DNA from: Antedon mediterranea
Lineage: Eukaryota > Echinodermata > Crinoidea > Comatulida > Antedonidae
Assembly: GCF_964355755.1 (NCBI RefSeq)
Contig: NC_092672.1
Coordinates: forward strand, 9,730,501-9,794,500
Direction: 5' to 3'
DNA length: 64,000 bases
Shown here: positions 12,601 through 24,692 of the stretch, piece after piece
How the letters are laid out: every line of letters starts with the position of its first letter
Numbering within the stretch: position 1 is the stretch's first letter
Made by a program: the position numbers and the translations under genes
The notes under the pieces: model-generated
The model's input: only the letters and a program-made list of their open reading frames with translations
Database searches by the model: none
Told to the model about the DNA's origin: nothing

Positions 12601-15600
12601 TATTTTTTACCTCCATGGTGTCACGTCCAGCTATTAGAGAACCATGACTTAAATACTTTTTTAAAATTTATTTATTGTTCGTTCAATTTTCTATCAAACT
12701 CATCACGATCGTCATTCGTTTCACGGTATATACACTTACTGTACATATATATTTAAAAAATCAAATCCTGCAGGTTAAACTATTTCTTTTTAGCTTACAA
12801 TAATATGATACAATTTAGATTTACACAAATAATACATTTTTCATATGTATTTATTATCTAACATGCCTTTTAAATAATTAAAAAGGAAGAATGTTTAATT
12901 ATCGATAAAATAAATCTATTTTCATCATAATCGGTTAAGTATTTAATGAGTTACAACCGAAAATAGAGTATCTGTATCTTACTTAAATAGCGCCCTCAAC
13001 TTCACAATTTTACTAAACATTATTAAATCCCTGCTACAAGTAACTAAACGTAATCGTTAATAACTTATGTTTGCCTTTTCACAAGCACATGTAGTTTACA
13101 CATTATTTCTAGTATATATTGGGTCAGTTTTTTTGAATATCTGAAAAAAAAAATAATTATGGCTTCTTGTCTTAATTAACATAATAAATATCGTATATCA
13201 CAGATTTTGCTGATTTTTTTGCCAAAATTATATATTTTTGCTTTAAAAAAGTAATATAATTCCAATAAAGTTAAAATAAAAATATTTTATTGAATAGATA
13301 ATGTAATTAGCTATTAATCAACATTAATTTCAACAAAATACATCAAATATTTATTAAGTTATGAACAATAAAGTGCATTACTATAAAATGGCGGCCATTT
13401 TTGCCGCCATCTTGGATTTCAAGATGACCGCAGTAAATTTGCAACGGCACACCTCGTGATTATTGTGTCTAAGAGTATTAGCTAACAAAAAAAGTTGGTG
13501 TGCTGAGTGTGTAGAAACATGGCAATGAGACATGTTAACGAAGCATCTTTTTGGCACTTGGACCTCCGCTTATTAAATTCATCAAAACTTAACACTGTAG
13601 GCCTACTTCCTACACACACACGATGACAATAAATAATAAAGCAGTCCTTGCAAAAAATGAATATACACAACCAAGCAACTACTTAAACGACCGATCAATG
13701 GATCTCCTTACAATGTTATTTTAGGAGAAAGAGATTGCCATAGATGTGGTATTGGTTCTTCATGGTATTGTTGAGCTTGGATTTTCGATTGCTGCCGTAA
13801 ATGTGTTGTCGCTCGATCTGTGTTGTCCTCCTCGACCATACCAGCAAATGCAAGTCAGTGGTTATGTTCAACATTATTTAATACCATAACCTATTCAGCA
13901 CTACAAACTGTCTACAAAACGAACGGTTTATGACTATTTCTTAATTAAAACACTTTACATAACGTCTTTTTATTTAAATACGAATACATTAAGAAAATAG
14001 TGCCAGCCTACAGACATACCACAAAGTATGTCTTAAAACAGTTTTCATACCAGTTTTCGAAACATATTATATATTTTTTTTATTTTTGTGTTTACAGTAG
14101 GCCTGCCTTATTTATTTATTCATTTATTAAAACAATACAATGATATTGTACATAGCATCGTAATCTATATTATGTTAGCTGTTATATTTAAATACGAATA
14201 CATTAAGAAAATAGTGCCAGCCTACCAAGATACCACAAATTATATCTTAACAGTTTTAATACCAGTTTTCCAAACATATTATTTATTTGTTTAGTTTGTG
14301 TTTACCGGCCTTATTTATATACGGTATTCATTTATTAAAACAATACAATAATATTGTACCTAGCATCGTAAAGCTATATTAATTATGTTAGCTGAAACGA
14401 ATTCACTAAAAAAGTAAAAAAACAACATCAAATTCGCCATATTAAATGATTTTTGACCGAATAAATAATAATTTTAATGTTTATCAATTCGATCTCTTAC
14501 AGTAGGTACTGCCCTTTCAAATGTTTCATATCATACTTTTATATTTTTTATTAAATTATTATTATTCCTTTCTTTTATAAAAATTTGAAATGTTGTTTAT
14601 GTATAATAATATGTATTCATTTGAATAATCGATTAATCAAGTTTTGATCAATATTACGATAATTATAGTATTAGGCTATTATATTACATTTGTCTAGGCA
14701 TCCTACACTCCTGGACAGCCAGTAGGAATACACGGTACCATACAATCAATGGAACCAGGTATATATACATATTTCTTTTTATTGCATTTTAAAAATTATT
14801 TACATGTTAGTTTATATATAACTAGCAATTATACCCGCCCCAGGGCGGGTTTCAAAATTAGTTTACAGCCTTCTCAGTACATAACACCCGACGCCAGTAT
14901 CTGTCTATACTCACCAACATCCACCCCTCAATAACACCCCATACTCTTTCTTAAAAACAAAATCTTCCCAGTGATGGACAAATTCAATTCAACCTAAGCT
15001 TCGAATTGAGAGGAGTATTCATAACTACGATGGGTCTAATAATGGTTGTAAGTACGTTGTAAATTGTGTAAATGAATAGGTGTCATATTGGCTGATAATT
15101 AAAATTTGTAATTTAGATACTGCTGGCACCCAGCCTTCTTTCTCCTTTCACCACCCCAGCCACCATCAACAAACCTTAACTCCTCCCCTGGACAGTTCAA
15201 ATTTAGTAACTTTTCCTAGTACAAACCAATCATATAGGCTACTTCATTACGCTAGTATTTTCGCTCCTCCTCCCCCTACAAAAAACACACCCCAGATACA
15301 CTGGGTGATCTGTTGAAGCCGGTTCCAGTACAATTTATATTATTATCACTCCCAACCCATAATCCCTCAGTGGCAGTTTTCAAATGTAGTTTAAAACATT
15401 CCAAATACAGTTTCGGTCATGGTGATAGGCCTACATGTACATCCCCACCCCAAACTCCCATCCGCTTCCCAGGGATGATTAGATACTTTAAAAGTTTCCA
15501 ACCACAATTCTGCTGTAAGCAAAATCCCCACTCTCTCCTGAAACCAAACTCCCAAACCCTATCTCCCAACCCCACTCTCCCACAATGTACGTTTTTTTCC

Positions 15601-16755
15601 TTGGAGGATTGGTGATGTAGTTGAACACAGTAACAGTAAACAACATGTGTATGTTCACACAGGTATGGATGTCTGTAATGAGGCAATCCAAGAGACCAAT
15701 AAATAGCTGGATATGGTTAAAGTACTTTGCTAAATATGTAATTGAATAGGTGTCATATTGTTTAATGAATAAAATATGTATATCTATATCTATATTTCCC
15801 CAAACGCCTTGCTGAGGATAATTCAAATACTGTAAAACTTTTGTAGTATAATTTTACAATTCGATAGCCTACAACCCCGAGCCCTAGCAAAAATGACATA
15901 ACAAACCACCACACAACCACCCCCCCACCCCCACCCATTCCACAAAAACCCCAGGAGTCGGGGGAATTTTTTAAAATGTAGTTTAAAACCTTCCGGGTAC
16001 AATTGCCATCATTTTGATACCCCATACGTATGGTTACGTGCAGACACAGACATTTTTATAACGAACAAACATCGAAAGTGGGGGTTTTGACCACATTTTG
16101 GTCCCTAACTTGGATCCTAGGCGGCGGATGATGTTGAAATATAGCTTAGAACATTCCCGGTACAATTGCGGTCATTTTGATACCCCATATGTAAGATTAT
16201 GTGCAGTAACAAAATTTTGTATAACGAACAAACAGACAAACAAACAAACAGACAAACTCTCTCACTTATAATATAGATAAATGTTATATTCTTTTTATTA
16301 TCAATTAATTATCTTCATTATTTTAATTGAATTTTAAACATATTTATGATAAAACAATGTATTTATTATTTAATTATGGTACGACAGAATTAGTATCAAG
16401 ATATTGGCGAGCTCTGATTTTCTGTTCATTTTGCAACACAGAAAGTAGATGAATGAATTACGAATGGTTTCGATTCATGTGAAACATTCACTTGCGTTGT
16501 GAGTTTGGAAATACTGTTTTTTGCGTACTGCAAATTATGCCCAAAATGTCAGCCTAAATATATGCATAGAGTTAAAACTATAGGTAATCTATTTAAAAAA
16601 GGTATTGACTTTATCTTTTAGTGTACCCTCAAGCACATGTGGTGGGTCAACCTAATCAGATGGTCATCCAACAAGATATTGCACCTTATGCTGCACTGAT
16701 ACACAATCCTGATGCACAACCGATTCAGACAACAGTACATCGATACACAAACTAG
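6662..16755 (+). CDS. MS4A-like four-transmembrane protein, complete, six exons
   Basis: Exons: 6662-6835, 7256-7315, 8273-8434, 13725-13853, 14698-14758, 16622-16755. Together they encode 239 residues with all phases consistent and a TAG stop. Four hydrophobic segments lie at about residues 22-42, 48-72, 79-104 and 133-162. TM1 and TM2 are close together, and a longer loop between TM3 and TM4 (about 105-132) carries Cys114 and Cys132. This is the topology and spacing of the MS4A/CD20-like family, whose members are membrane-spanning subunits or modulators of receptors and channels. Exons break between TM segments. The cytoplasmic tail is rich in Pro, Gln and Tyr. A CC-PP-RPY motif after TM4 suits a membrane-proximal palmitoylation or adaptor site (inference). 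Intron 3 is 5.3 kb because of an inserted foldback element. The family call rests on topology and sequence flavour, not on a search. Confidence 0.8.
9414..11417. mobile_element. Nested inverted-repeat element inside the foldback transposon
   Basis: About 46 bp at 9414-9460 (from TAGTTGGGGAGCCAGAAAG to CTCTAGCAAACTA) recur inverted at 11371-11417 with several mismatches, bounding about 2.0 kb. The interior holds diverged tandem segments (around 9660-9870 and 9950-10160, sharing ACAACCACTGGTCAGAAAGT-type words). It also has repeated GGGTTACTATTAG units at about 10265-10330 and 10610-10655. No transposase was found. It is either a second transposon nested in the first or an internal inverted module of it. 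Confidence 0.55.
12586..12624. mobile_element. Micro-palindromic insertion A with 7-bp direct repeats
   Basis: A 25-bp insert (12593-12617) has arms CATGGAGGTA and TACCTCCATG around five T. It is flanked by exact copies of GTGTCAC at 12586-12592 and 12618-12624. Termini and flank length match the inserts at 22047, 59057 and 62193. It lies inside the foldback transposon, so it inserted after that element arose or travelled with it. Confidence 0.8.
13971..14396. repeat. Tandem duplication (~212 bp, two copies) in MS4A intron 4
   Basis: Copy 1 is about 13971-14183 and copy 2 about 14184-14396. Shared words include ATTAAGAAAATAGTGCCAGC, CATTTATTAAAACAATACAA and TATATTATGTTAGCTG. Copies differ by substitutions and small indels, so the duplication is not very recent. 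It lies wholly in the intron between exons 4 and 5. Confidence 0.75.
14820..16285. mobile_element. Dispersed repeat with CCCGCC...GGGCGGG head and AAAC/AGAC tail
   Basis: The start carries a hairpin (ACCCGCCC CA GGGCGGGT, 14832-14849). The end is a run of ACAAACAAAC/CAGAC words followed by TTATAATATAGATAA. Three diverged internal repeats at about 15387, 15977 and 16140 share TAGTTTAAAACATTCC and TGATACCCCATA words. GAATAGGTGTCATATTG occurs twice. No long coding frame is intact. Heads and tails of this style belong to widely dispersed invertebrate repeats, but I cannot name the family. It sits in MS4A intron 5. Confidence 0.5.
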
Positions 16756-17592
16756 CAACTGTAAACAAGTAGGGGGAAATTTACGGATTTGTAATCCAGA
16801 AAAATATTGACAGCACATATTTTAATTTTTTTTAAACATAGGGTGACAGTTTTATAATGTTTTTATATAATATAATAATTATTGCATAATTATTATAATT
16901 ATTTATTATATACAGTATAGAAACACATAATAATCACGCGTTATAAATATTAAATATACACAGTTATAATATGGAATAATATCAATACGGTACTCCTTTA
17001 AAAAGGGGTGAAAACTCACACTAATTCCACGCAAAGAAAAGGTAAATATTCACTCCCATTATAAAAGTGAACATCTGACCAATCAACACACTTGAAAAAA
17101 AGTGCTTAGAAACAACCAATCAGAAACTTTCATGCACGCGTCTTCTTACCATCATGCTACAGAAGTCTCTTAAATTGCCGCCATCTTAATATTAGACCAA
17201 ACTTTGTGGCAATGAACAAGACTTACGGTACTTTACAAATGTATTAGAACGATAGAGAAGGAATCCCATGCCAGTTAGACGGTACATGAAAATTAATAGT
17301 AAGTACTACTAGTGAAATAAGTAGACCTGAGCTAGCCTCTCGGTACGGGCAGGTTAGCCTGCCTTGACCTTGCCTGGTCGCTGAGTTACGGTAGGCTTGG
17401 ATAAGGAGTACCGATACTGGGACCACGGGATCACTGCATCGCTCATCACCGGCGGTCAATTCAGGCCTTTACCTAGCTAATCAGTAGTAGTATGGCTAGC
17501 TGCCAGATACTAAATTACAATTTATAATTGTTATTTTTAGTTGAATTATAAATAGGTAAAACCAGGGAGTTAGTAAAACAATGTAATACTGG
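16756..17592. other. MS4A 3' flank, nothing recognised
   Basis: The MS4A 3' untranslated region probably starts here. No clear AATAAA was found close to the stop. No coding frame or repeat was recognised. Confidence 0.4.
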
Positions 17593-18113
17593 GAGGTTTC
17601 GCAACCTTACGAATACGATAACGAAAACGGATACGTCATACATTTGTGAAACTTTTTAGCTCATCCTTTCTTTGCTGATCCCCATCTCATATTCCTAAAG
17701 CGTATTTGTGTTGACGAATATCACCAGTCATATTCGTAACTACAAAACGAGTATAGTTTTTGATCTATTTTGCACATTTTGCATTTGAATTAGGAATGAT
17801 TCATGATTATAATATAATTATAGATTTATTGAAAGTAATTTACTAAAGTAATTTACTAAAATGCCAGGTCAATTTAGATAAATAGCAGTTTTTAAAGTCC
17901 TCACTCGCTTTGATGTTACGCTAGGCCTAGGCAGCCAAGCACCAAGCAACACGTACCTGCGCTTCGCTCAAATTTACCGCAGTCATAATTATTTTGGACG
18001 CGCCTCGATATTTCGTTGCCATGCGAAACAGATTTTTTTATGGCTTACGAAAACGAATACGTGTGCGTGACGTATCCGTTTTCGTTATCGTATTCGTAAG
18101 ATTGCGAAACCTC
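17593..18113. mobile_element. MITE-like element, 521 bp, 46-bp terminal inverted repeats
   Basis: The left end GAGGTTTCGCAACCTTACGA continues through ATACGATAACGAAAACGG to about 17638. The same 46 bp occur inverted at 18068-18113 with one mismatch. The interior has no coding frame; it holds further TTACGAAAACGAATACG words near the right end and an ATTCGTAACTAC word. A clear target-site duplication was not found. It is a non-autonomous DNA transposon of unknown superfamily. Confidence 0.8.
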
Positions 18114-21100
18114 TCTATTGTATGGTTATCTTTTGTTAACTCGAAAATTCAATCGAAAGAATGAGAGTGAGAAGTTCACTCTAATTATGTTTTACTTAGC
18201 GTGATTCACTTGTCTAGTGTAGGCCCAGTAGGGCCTACAGTCTAAAAGTAAGATAGAAATTAAATTATAGACCGTCACAATTACCTATTTATTAAACTAA
18301 ATCTGCCAAAAAGGGTAATTTCAATAAGATCAGCCTAATTACTGAAAACAAACATTTTGTTTTAGTAATGACGCCCTCTATTACTGAGGTATGTAAATTG
18401 CATTTACTACACGATTTTAGACAATTGTATAATGCATAAATAAAAATAAACCGTCTTGGAAGGAACCAACAGATAAAACCTTTTTTTAAAACATATTATA
18501 GTTATCATTTAATCTATTTCAAATGTAAACTATGTAATTATAAAACCATTAACACTATTCTTATGCTACCAAATCCACAGCCTTACCCTACATTTGCGCC
18601 GCATTATAGCATAAAATATGAACAAACAATTAATTGGTTATAAAACAAATAATATGAAACCTAAATTTAAAAATGTCAATTTACCTCACTTCAACACTGT
18701 TTAAAAAAACCTATTTAGTATTGTTTTATGTATTATTTGAAAAAGTAATAAAATAAAACAATATTGCCCTTCTCTCTTCTCCTTCTTCCTTGTGAAATGT
18801 TATGCATGAAGTGAAACAACTTTATATTAGGAACAGTAAACAGAGTATAACATGTCATTTTTTACTCATCGATCCCACAAAAAAAAATCAATCAAACAAT
18901 AAACAATCATGTGTTGGTTAGATATACATAGTGCAACAATCAACAAACCGCTTGGAAATTATGTACTAGTGTATTTAGTAAAACTTTCAAAAATCTCCCA
19001 ATAAAAGGCAAATTAAAAAATATGATATTCCTTAATGATATGACTATTTTGGGCCCACGGTATCTCCCACGGTTAAGGTAATTAAATACACAGACGAGCG
19101 GTAACGCCTCTATAAGCACCCTTACAGATCTATTAGGATTTCCGACCGGGCCGTATTTCTGATCTTAATATTATAAAGGTAGCCTAGACCTATATCTGTT
19201 TAATACCTCCATGCGTCGCTTCAGTGGGATCTTTTACAAAGTGAACAGTTGAAATTATAGACCTACGGATCGCCACCCAGGCAGCACATTTCAAGTACAG
19301 TATTATGAACACAATTCTGCATTTGTGGAAAAAAAAAAAAACAATGTATGGTACGACTGAATAATCTGTCTAGGCTCAAATTTAAATCATTGATTTGCAA
19401 AATTATATATAGGTGAATTTTGTCTTAATTCTTAAAACGAATTATTAAAATATGTATGGCATTTTTGTATTAGAATAATTTTTCTATTTTATTAAGATCG
19501 TGATTTCAATATTTTGGCTGGTTTCAGTTTAGTCGTGCAAATCACGTAACTGCTTTGATTATCCATGAAAAAAAATTAGTTATTTCTCCATGATTTTTTG
19601 TTTGGAGGTTTGCATGGCGAAATCTAATGTTGATATCAAGTTTGTGGTACACCCCGTTTATTAGTTCTGAAAAGAACTGTTGAGTGTCTCCATGACTATT
19701 TTCTTTTTCTTCTTTATAAACTGGAGTATATTTTGTATTAAAGATTATTATTTTTCACCACAGAGGTTTTTATCGTGATTTTAATGTTTGTGCTGATTTC
19801 AGTTTAATACGCAATTTGAGTAAAATAACTTCTCTTATTACATTATCATACGTTTAATTATTGTTAGTTTTTTTATGATTCTGATGAATTCAGATTCTTC
19901 TGTTTCCTTCTTTATTATAAACAGGTAATAAATAAATGGTTTTCATTTTGTATTTGTTTCCTGTATCATTATTATCTGCGTATATAATACAAAGGTCACG
20001 GGTTTTACAAGTAATACGTGTCCGGATAGTTAGCGGATTTTTCTTGATTGTACTGGTATTACTTTTAATCCGCAAAAACCAATACTGAAGAACTGTTCCT
20101 TTTGCTTTCCTGTATGAAGAGAGACCTTGAATGACTATCTCAATGTTAAACTAAATACAAAACGCTTGGAGAAGTTGATTCACTGTTTTATATAGGCCTA
20201 AGTATGCCTGAAACTCTCTCTATATCTGTTTTTTGTACAGGTATTTATTAAAACTCCGTAGGCCTACGGTTATAATAATTATACAGAACTGTACCGAAAT
20301 GTCATCTATCATCTAACAATTTTGCATAACAATTTAACAGTGATAGCTCGGGGAAGTACAAGGTGGTCTTAGTAGATATTATGTTGGTTTATGACAATAA
20401 TTATCATGAACTTGATAGGCCCTATTGATCCTATGTTTTTTACTCCATATCCCCTTTACAGCTTTAAGATCGCGCTGTGATGATTGGTCTGTATGAAAGC
20501 ATGTTTGACTATCATGGAAATAGAAACTACAGCCGAATAACAACTGTTATGTCATATAATAGATTCATTAAGCGCATTATGTGGAAATAAATTACTCGAT
20601 CCAGCCCGTTTTCTAGGTCCAAACAACGACCGGTGACGCAATAAATATCACAATTTAACGAACAATGGCTATGATAACAATATCATAATTATTTAAACAA
20701 CCTACTCGGTGTCTATGACTTCGACGTGACCTCAGAGATTCGGGTACGTAAATTAGTAATTATATAACAAGTCCATTCTCGAAATGCAACCATTCGAAAT
20801 TGACCTAGCATCAACGCTAAATAACATACTGGCCTGGTCATGTTTTATATCATTGCAAAGACCAGGATTCCCAAATCCCTCCACCAGCAACCCCTCATTT
20901 TTTATAAGACAACACAATATAATATATCACATAAACTCTACATGCACATCATAGAACGGAACACGGCATCGTGTAATTTACACGAATCCTTGATTGGCTA
21001 TTTAGTTTATTATTAACCTGAGAAGAAGAACTTCTATTGTACCGGCGTATTGTAGCAACGTGCGTATGTTTACACAGCACTCCTGTATGTAGACATGCAA

Positions 21101-22039
21101 AATCATATCGAGTTAAATATATATGATAATATTGTTTGATGGTTTTGTTTACACAGTGTGATACCGTTAAGTACCTTAATACAGCCGTAAGACTTTACAT
21201 TAACAAAAGGAGATACTCTTTTAAGTTGAAAATCTAAAGAATTGTATTATTGGTCCTTCGTATACTTTGTATAGTTTTCTCAATGATTATTCTTGAGAAT
21301 GGTTCCATGATGGTTCCAAACGATCTTTTTTTTGGGCATTAAATTTTATTTAGCAATGATGTTGTTATGTTCTATGATTACATGCATTTGCATAGGCCTA
21401 CAGCGAGAGGATTCAGAGTGATCCATGGGTGGTCGATGGGAAAATTGTTGAAAAAATTAATTGAAATTGAATTGAAAATTATAATAAAAGAAACCGAACA
21501 TGTAACTTTCCGACAAGGTTTGCATTTGTGTAGTGCCATTTTCTTTTCATCCAGTTGGCCGTTTTAAGGCCCCTTGTAAACATAATTGTATTCCTTTTCG
21601 CAAACAAACAGACAACACAATGGAATTGTCTATTGCGAGTTTTTGTATTTATAAGTTATACCATGGTTACACACTAACCAAGTGTATAAGGTTCACACAT
21701 AGCATCGGTTTGTGTTTCGAAAGAGAATTAAGGGCCCTATATTCAATATTAACAATCATTGATAATTATTAACAACCATCATCCTGCGCGCGTGTTCTTC
21801 TTCACCTGCTTTTGCAATGATCATTCTATTTACATTGTATTGCAGATAGTGAGCACATTTTTTGGTCACTATAAATAGCCGACAATAATGTTTGATGTTA
21901 TTTCTAGATGCATGATCTTTTATCAACATAATTTGTTGAAAAGGAACTCATCCAGAAGATTAAGAGCTATCAAGTAGGTGGTGCCACCTGATAAAACTTA
22001 CTTTGTTTTACATATATTTAGATTGCTGAACCCATCATT
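18114..22039. other. Intergenic, nothing recognised
   Basis: About 3.9 kb with only short, compositionally random open frames, none bounded by convincing splice sites on both sides. At 18212-18233 a small hairpin (TGTAGGCCC AGTA GGGCCTACA) is flanked by GTCTA on both sides. This stretch is AT-rich with scattered TAGGCCTA words. Confidence 0.5.
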
Positions 22040-22086
22040 GTGAAACCATGGAGGAAATATACAGTATATTTCCTCCATGGTGAAAC
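22040..22086. mobile_element. Micro-palindromic insertion B with 7-bp direct repeats
   Basis: A 33-bp insert (22047-22079) has 15-bp perfect arms CATGGAGGAAATATA and TATATTTCCTCCATG around CAG. It is flanked by exact GTGAAAC at 22040-22046 and 22080-22086. The first eight bases match insertion A; the centre does not. Confidence 0.85.
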
Positions 22087-22133
22087 TAAGAGCTTGTTCG
22101 CACTTAGATACAATGTAGGCCTAAGGCCAATTT

Positions 22134-22471
22134 ACACATACGAGCGTTAACGGTAATAATAACAGGATAATATAATAATAATAATAATAATAATAAGATT
22201 TTTATAGCGCACATACCACTCCAGAGTGCTCAAGGCGCATTTAAAAAAATAAAAAAGAAATAAATCATACAAATTCCTGAAAAATAAAATGCAATTTCAT
22301 CCGTTGTCGTTCTGTCGCGGTCCCGGACCCCTATAGAGGCCTATGTTACACACAACGCGGAGCGGACGGGCGGTTTCGGCTCAGGATAGATACTGGTACA
22401 GATTAATTCTACGTGGGACAAGCTACGCGGTTTTCCGCTTACCGTTACCACTCGTCTGTGTAAATTGGCCT
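22134..22471. mobile_element. MITE-like element with 33-bp TIRs and internal ATA microsatellite
   Basis: AGGCCAATTTACACATACGA continuing to CGGTAA (22134-22166 at most) recurs inverted at 22439-22471 with three mismatches over 33 bp. Inside are an (ATA)n tract at about 22172-22195 and a TTTTATAGCGC...GCTCAAGGCGC module. A similar TTATATAGCGCC module follows a TCAA microsatellite at 38431-38520. No coding frame is present. The target duplication is unclear. Confidence 0.65.
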
Positions 22472-24582
22472 TTACACAATGGTCGCGCGAGGCTTCTACT
22501 GGGTATAAAATTTGAGATAAAACAACTGTTTTAAAAACCACCGTACCTTAAGTTTACTTTTTTAGAGGCACTGTGATTATGCCGGGGATAAAACCTGGAT
22601 TTAAACCCACAACTATGAAAACACACAAGATGTTAACCATCGATTTACTTTTTCATTTTGGATAGTATAGTGTCAAAGATTTAATATTGTGTAATCGTTA
22701 GGCCTATAATGTACCGTTCTTACATAAACAAAACGCCCATAGATAATAGTGTTATAATATTTATTAAAATCATAGAAAATTGTCCATCAAAAGTGCACAT
22801 TAATGCGCGTACGATCAATATAATTATTAAAATACATCTTTAAACTTTTTGAAAAATAATTCTATTCAATTAGGCCTAACATTAGTAAATAACAAAACAA
22901 AAATGCTGTCGTAAACCCGTGCTGCGTTACAAATGAATATAATAGTTATACCGTATATAACGTACACCGAATGGAAAACATGAAACATAGTTTATATTGT
23001 TTATAACTGAAGGACTAACGTGTTTAAAAATTAAAACATCTGAAAATAATGTGCATTTTTATTAATTTTATAATACAATTAAATACATTAATTCATTCCA
23101 TGCCAACAAATCAATAACATCCATGGTTTCATTTTTATTTTGACTTTACAAACGTTTTTTGGGACTTCTAATGGTGACGTCACTTGAGAACAATTATTGT
23201 AATCCATAACGTATAGTGCTAATGGAGGACTATATGATGTGGATGAAATCTTATTGTTACTTTTTGCATAGTGAACCTTCTTTGAAATTAGTTCAACACA
23301 ATTATTTTCAAATGCAATGCGGCATATCTCATAATTGGTACCATGTTTCAATTTAATAATTTCAAACTGCCGTTTGTTCTGATCTCATAAAATAGCCTAT
23401 ATTTTTCATTCTTTTTTTTTTATAATTCATGGGTGAAATTGGTTGAGTTGGCACGAAACAATCAAAATGTGAAATTTCACAAGAGCTTGAAAAACAATAC
23501 AAATATTAAATATCTAAAGCAAAATTCCTTAAAAATCTACCCTGAGAATACCATACAAAAACCTCTACCCTAAAATGCAGCAGGCCTATAACATAAATAC
23601 ATTTTTAAATGCGTTTGCTAGTATTATATTTGACCTTTTCAGAAGAAAAGAAGTTAATATTCGATTCCATTGTAAATGTGTTATTTTATTTAGAAAAAAA
23701 AGTTATCCGAACCAACCTATATCTCCGTGTACAAACAAACAATATATGGATAATAATGGTTCAAAGGGAGAACATGTGAAGTATAGGCCTCAAGTAAGAC
23801 TATCCACGTGTAATGTATGTGTAGGTCTAACAATAATATTAACACATATAAATAACATTATTGACTGGAATTCAGCTGCTGCTTAAACCTTGCATTGTAT
23901 TTTAACCACACTAATTAGGTATTCACGTATACACTAAAATATTCATATTTGGTATAGTCTTCTACTGTATTCAGACAGATACCCAATCACATCTAAATTC
24001 GTTCATCTTTTAATTTACTTTATACATTGAAAGAACGATGGAACACACATAATTATTATTACTAGGCCTATCAAGGCATTTGCATTGTTTATTTTATAAA
24101 AATCAACCCGTTAATTTAAACCAGCATCGGTGGTTTCAATCGTGTATCTTAGGCCTACTATCTAGTGATGATAATTTCTTATGATAATATTAATGATAGA
24201 ACAAGCTAATGCCTTTTCGCAAATTGTTCAAACAATCGAAACGATCTTGATGTTTCGACACCATTGATTATATTTACTGAACTGAACTTCATTATTGTAG
24301 GGTTGTCCATATATTGGGCAAACCGTCATATTGAATATACGTAATAACAGTAAATATTTGAGATAATAATCAAGTCATGCATTAAAAGACATAGCAACAC
24401 ATTCTGATTTCTATTAATTTCAAATTTAACATATAATTCATTTATAAAAAAACAAATGTGACATATCAGCTACACTATATAAGTGACGAAATTAAGGCAC
24501 GTGTCAAAACGCTGACGATAAGGTTGTATCCACTCATCAACTTACGTAAGAGGGACGAAATTAACTAACGCGCGTTTGATTT
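22472..24582. other. Intergenic, nothing recognised
   Basis: No supported gene. The longest frame (103 codons at 23575-23886, plus strand) has no splice or family support. AT-rich sequence with occasional TAGGCCTA words. Confidence 0.45.
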
Positions 24583-24692
24583 GCAACGCAATGGCGTAGA
24601 TGCAAGTGAGTTGACCAATCACAAGCGATACATCGCTTCGTGGTTGTTCAAATGCGCTTACATCTTTGCGTTGTGTCCAGGTGGGAACAAAG
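24583..24692. mobile_element. Foldback MITE-like element, related to 3159-3285
   Basis: GATGCAAGTGAGTTGACCAA through CACAAGCGA folds back on TCGCTTCGTGGTTG through TTACATC, with AACGCAA/TTGCGTT at the outer ends and GGTGGGAAC just beyond. The GACCAATCACAAGC core is shared with the element at 3159-3285. Around it, GACGAAATTAA-like words repeat directly near 24485, 24553 and 24782, perhaps an older repeat unit into which it inserted. Confidence 0.5.

Larger units (their letters stand above)
8614..13574. mobile_element. Foldback DNA transposon, ~5 kb, ~730-bp inverted ends, non-autonomous
   Basis: The ends are inverted copies. The left starts ATAAGCGGAGGTCCAA (8614) and the right ends with the complement (13574). 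The arms run 8614-about 9345 and about 12830-13574 with high identity. They include the ATGGCGGC...GCCGCCAT block, AGGCACACC-type words and the TTGAGGGCGC stretch. The outermost ~30 bp differ between arms beyond the first 16 bp. AAATT occurs just outside each end, offset by one base, so the target duplication is uncertain. No transposase frame is present. The element interrupts intron 3 of the MS4A gene and hosts a nested element and a micro-palindrome. Confidence 0.8.

Noticed and set aside
15080-16025. Overlapping open frames of 78-112 codons on both strands
   Set aside because: They lie within the dispersed repeat, are Pro/Ser- or Gly-rich from C-runs, and lack splice or family support.
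18212-18233. Hairpin TGTAGGCCC AGTA GGGCCTACA as another insertion
   Set aside because: Only a 5-bp GTCTA repeat flanks it, its ends differ from the family, and TAGGCCTA words make such hairpins likely by chance here.
23575-23886. 103-codon plus-strand frame
   Set aside because: No acceptor, donor, polyadenylation signal or recognised motif; codon and residue use look random.
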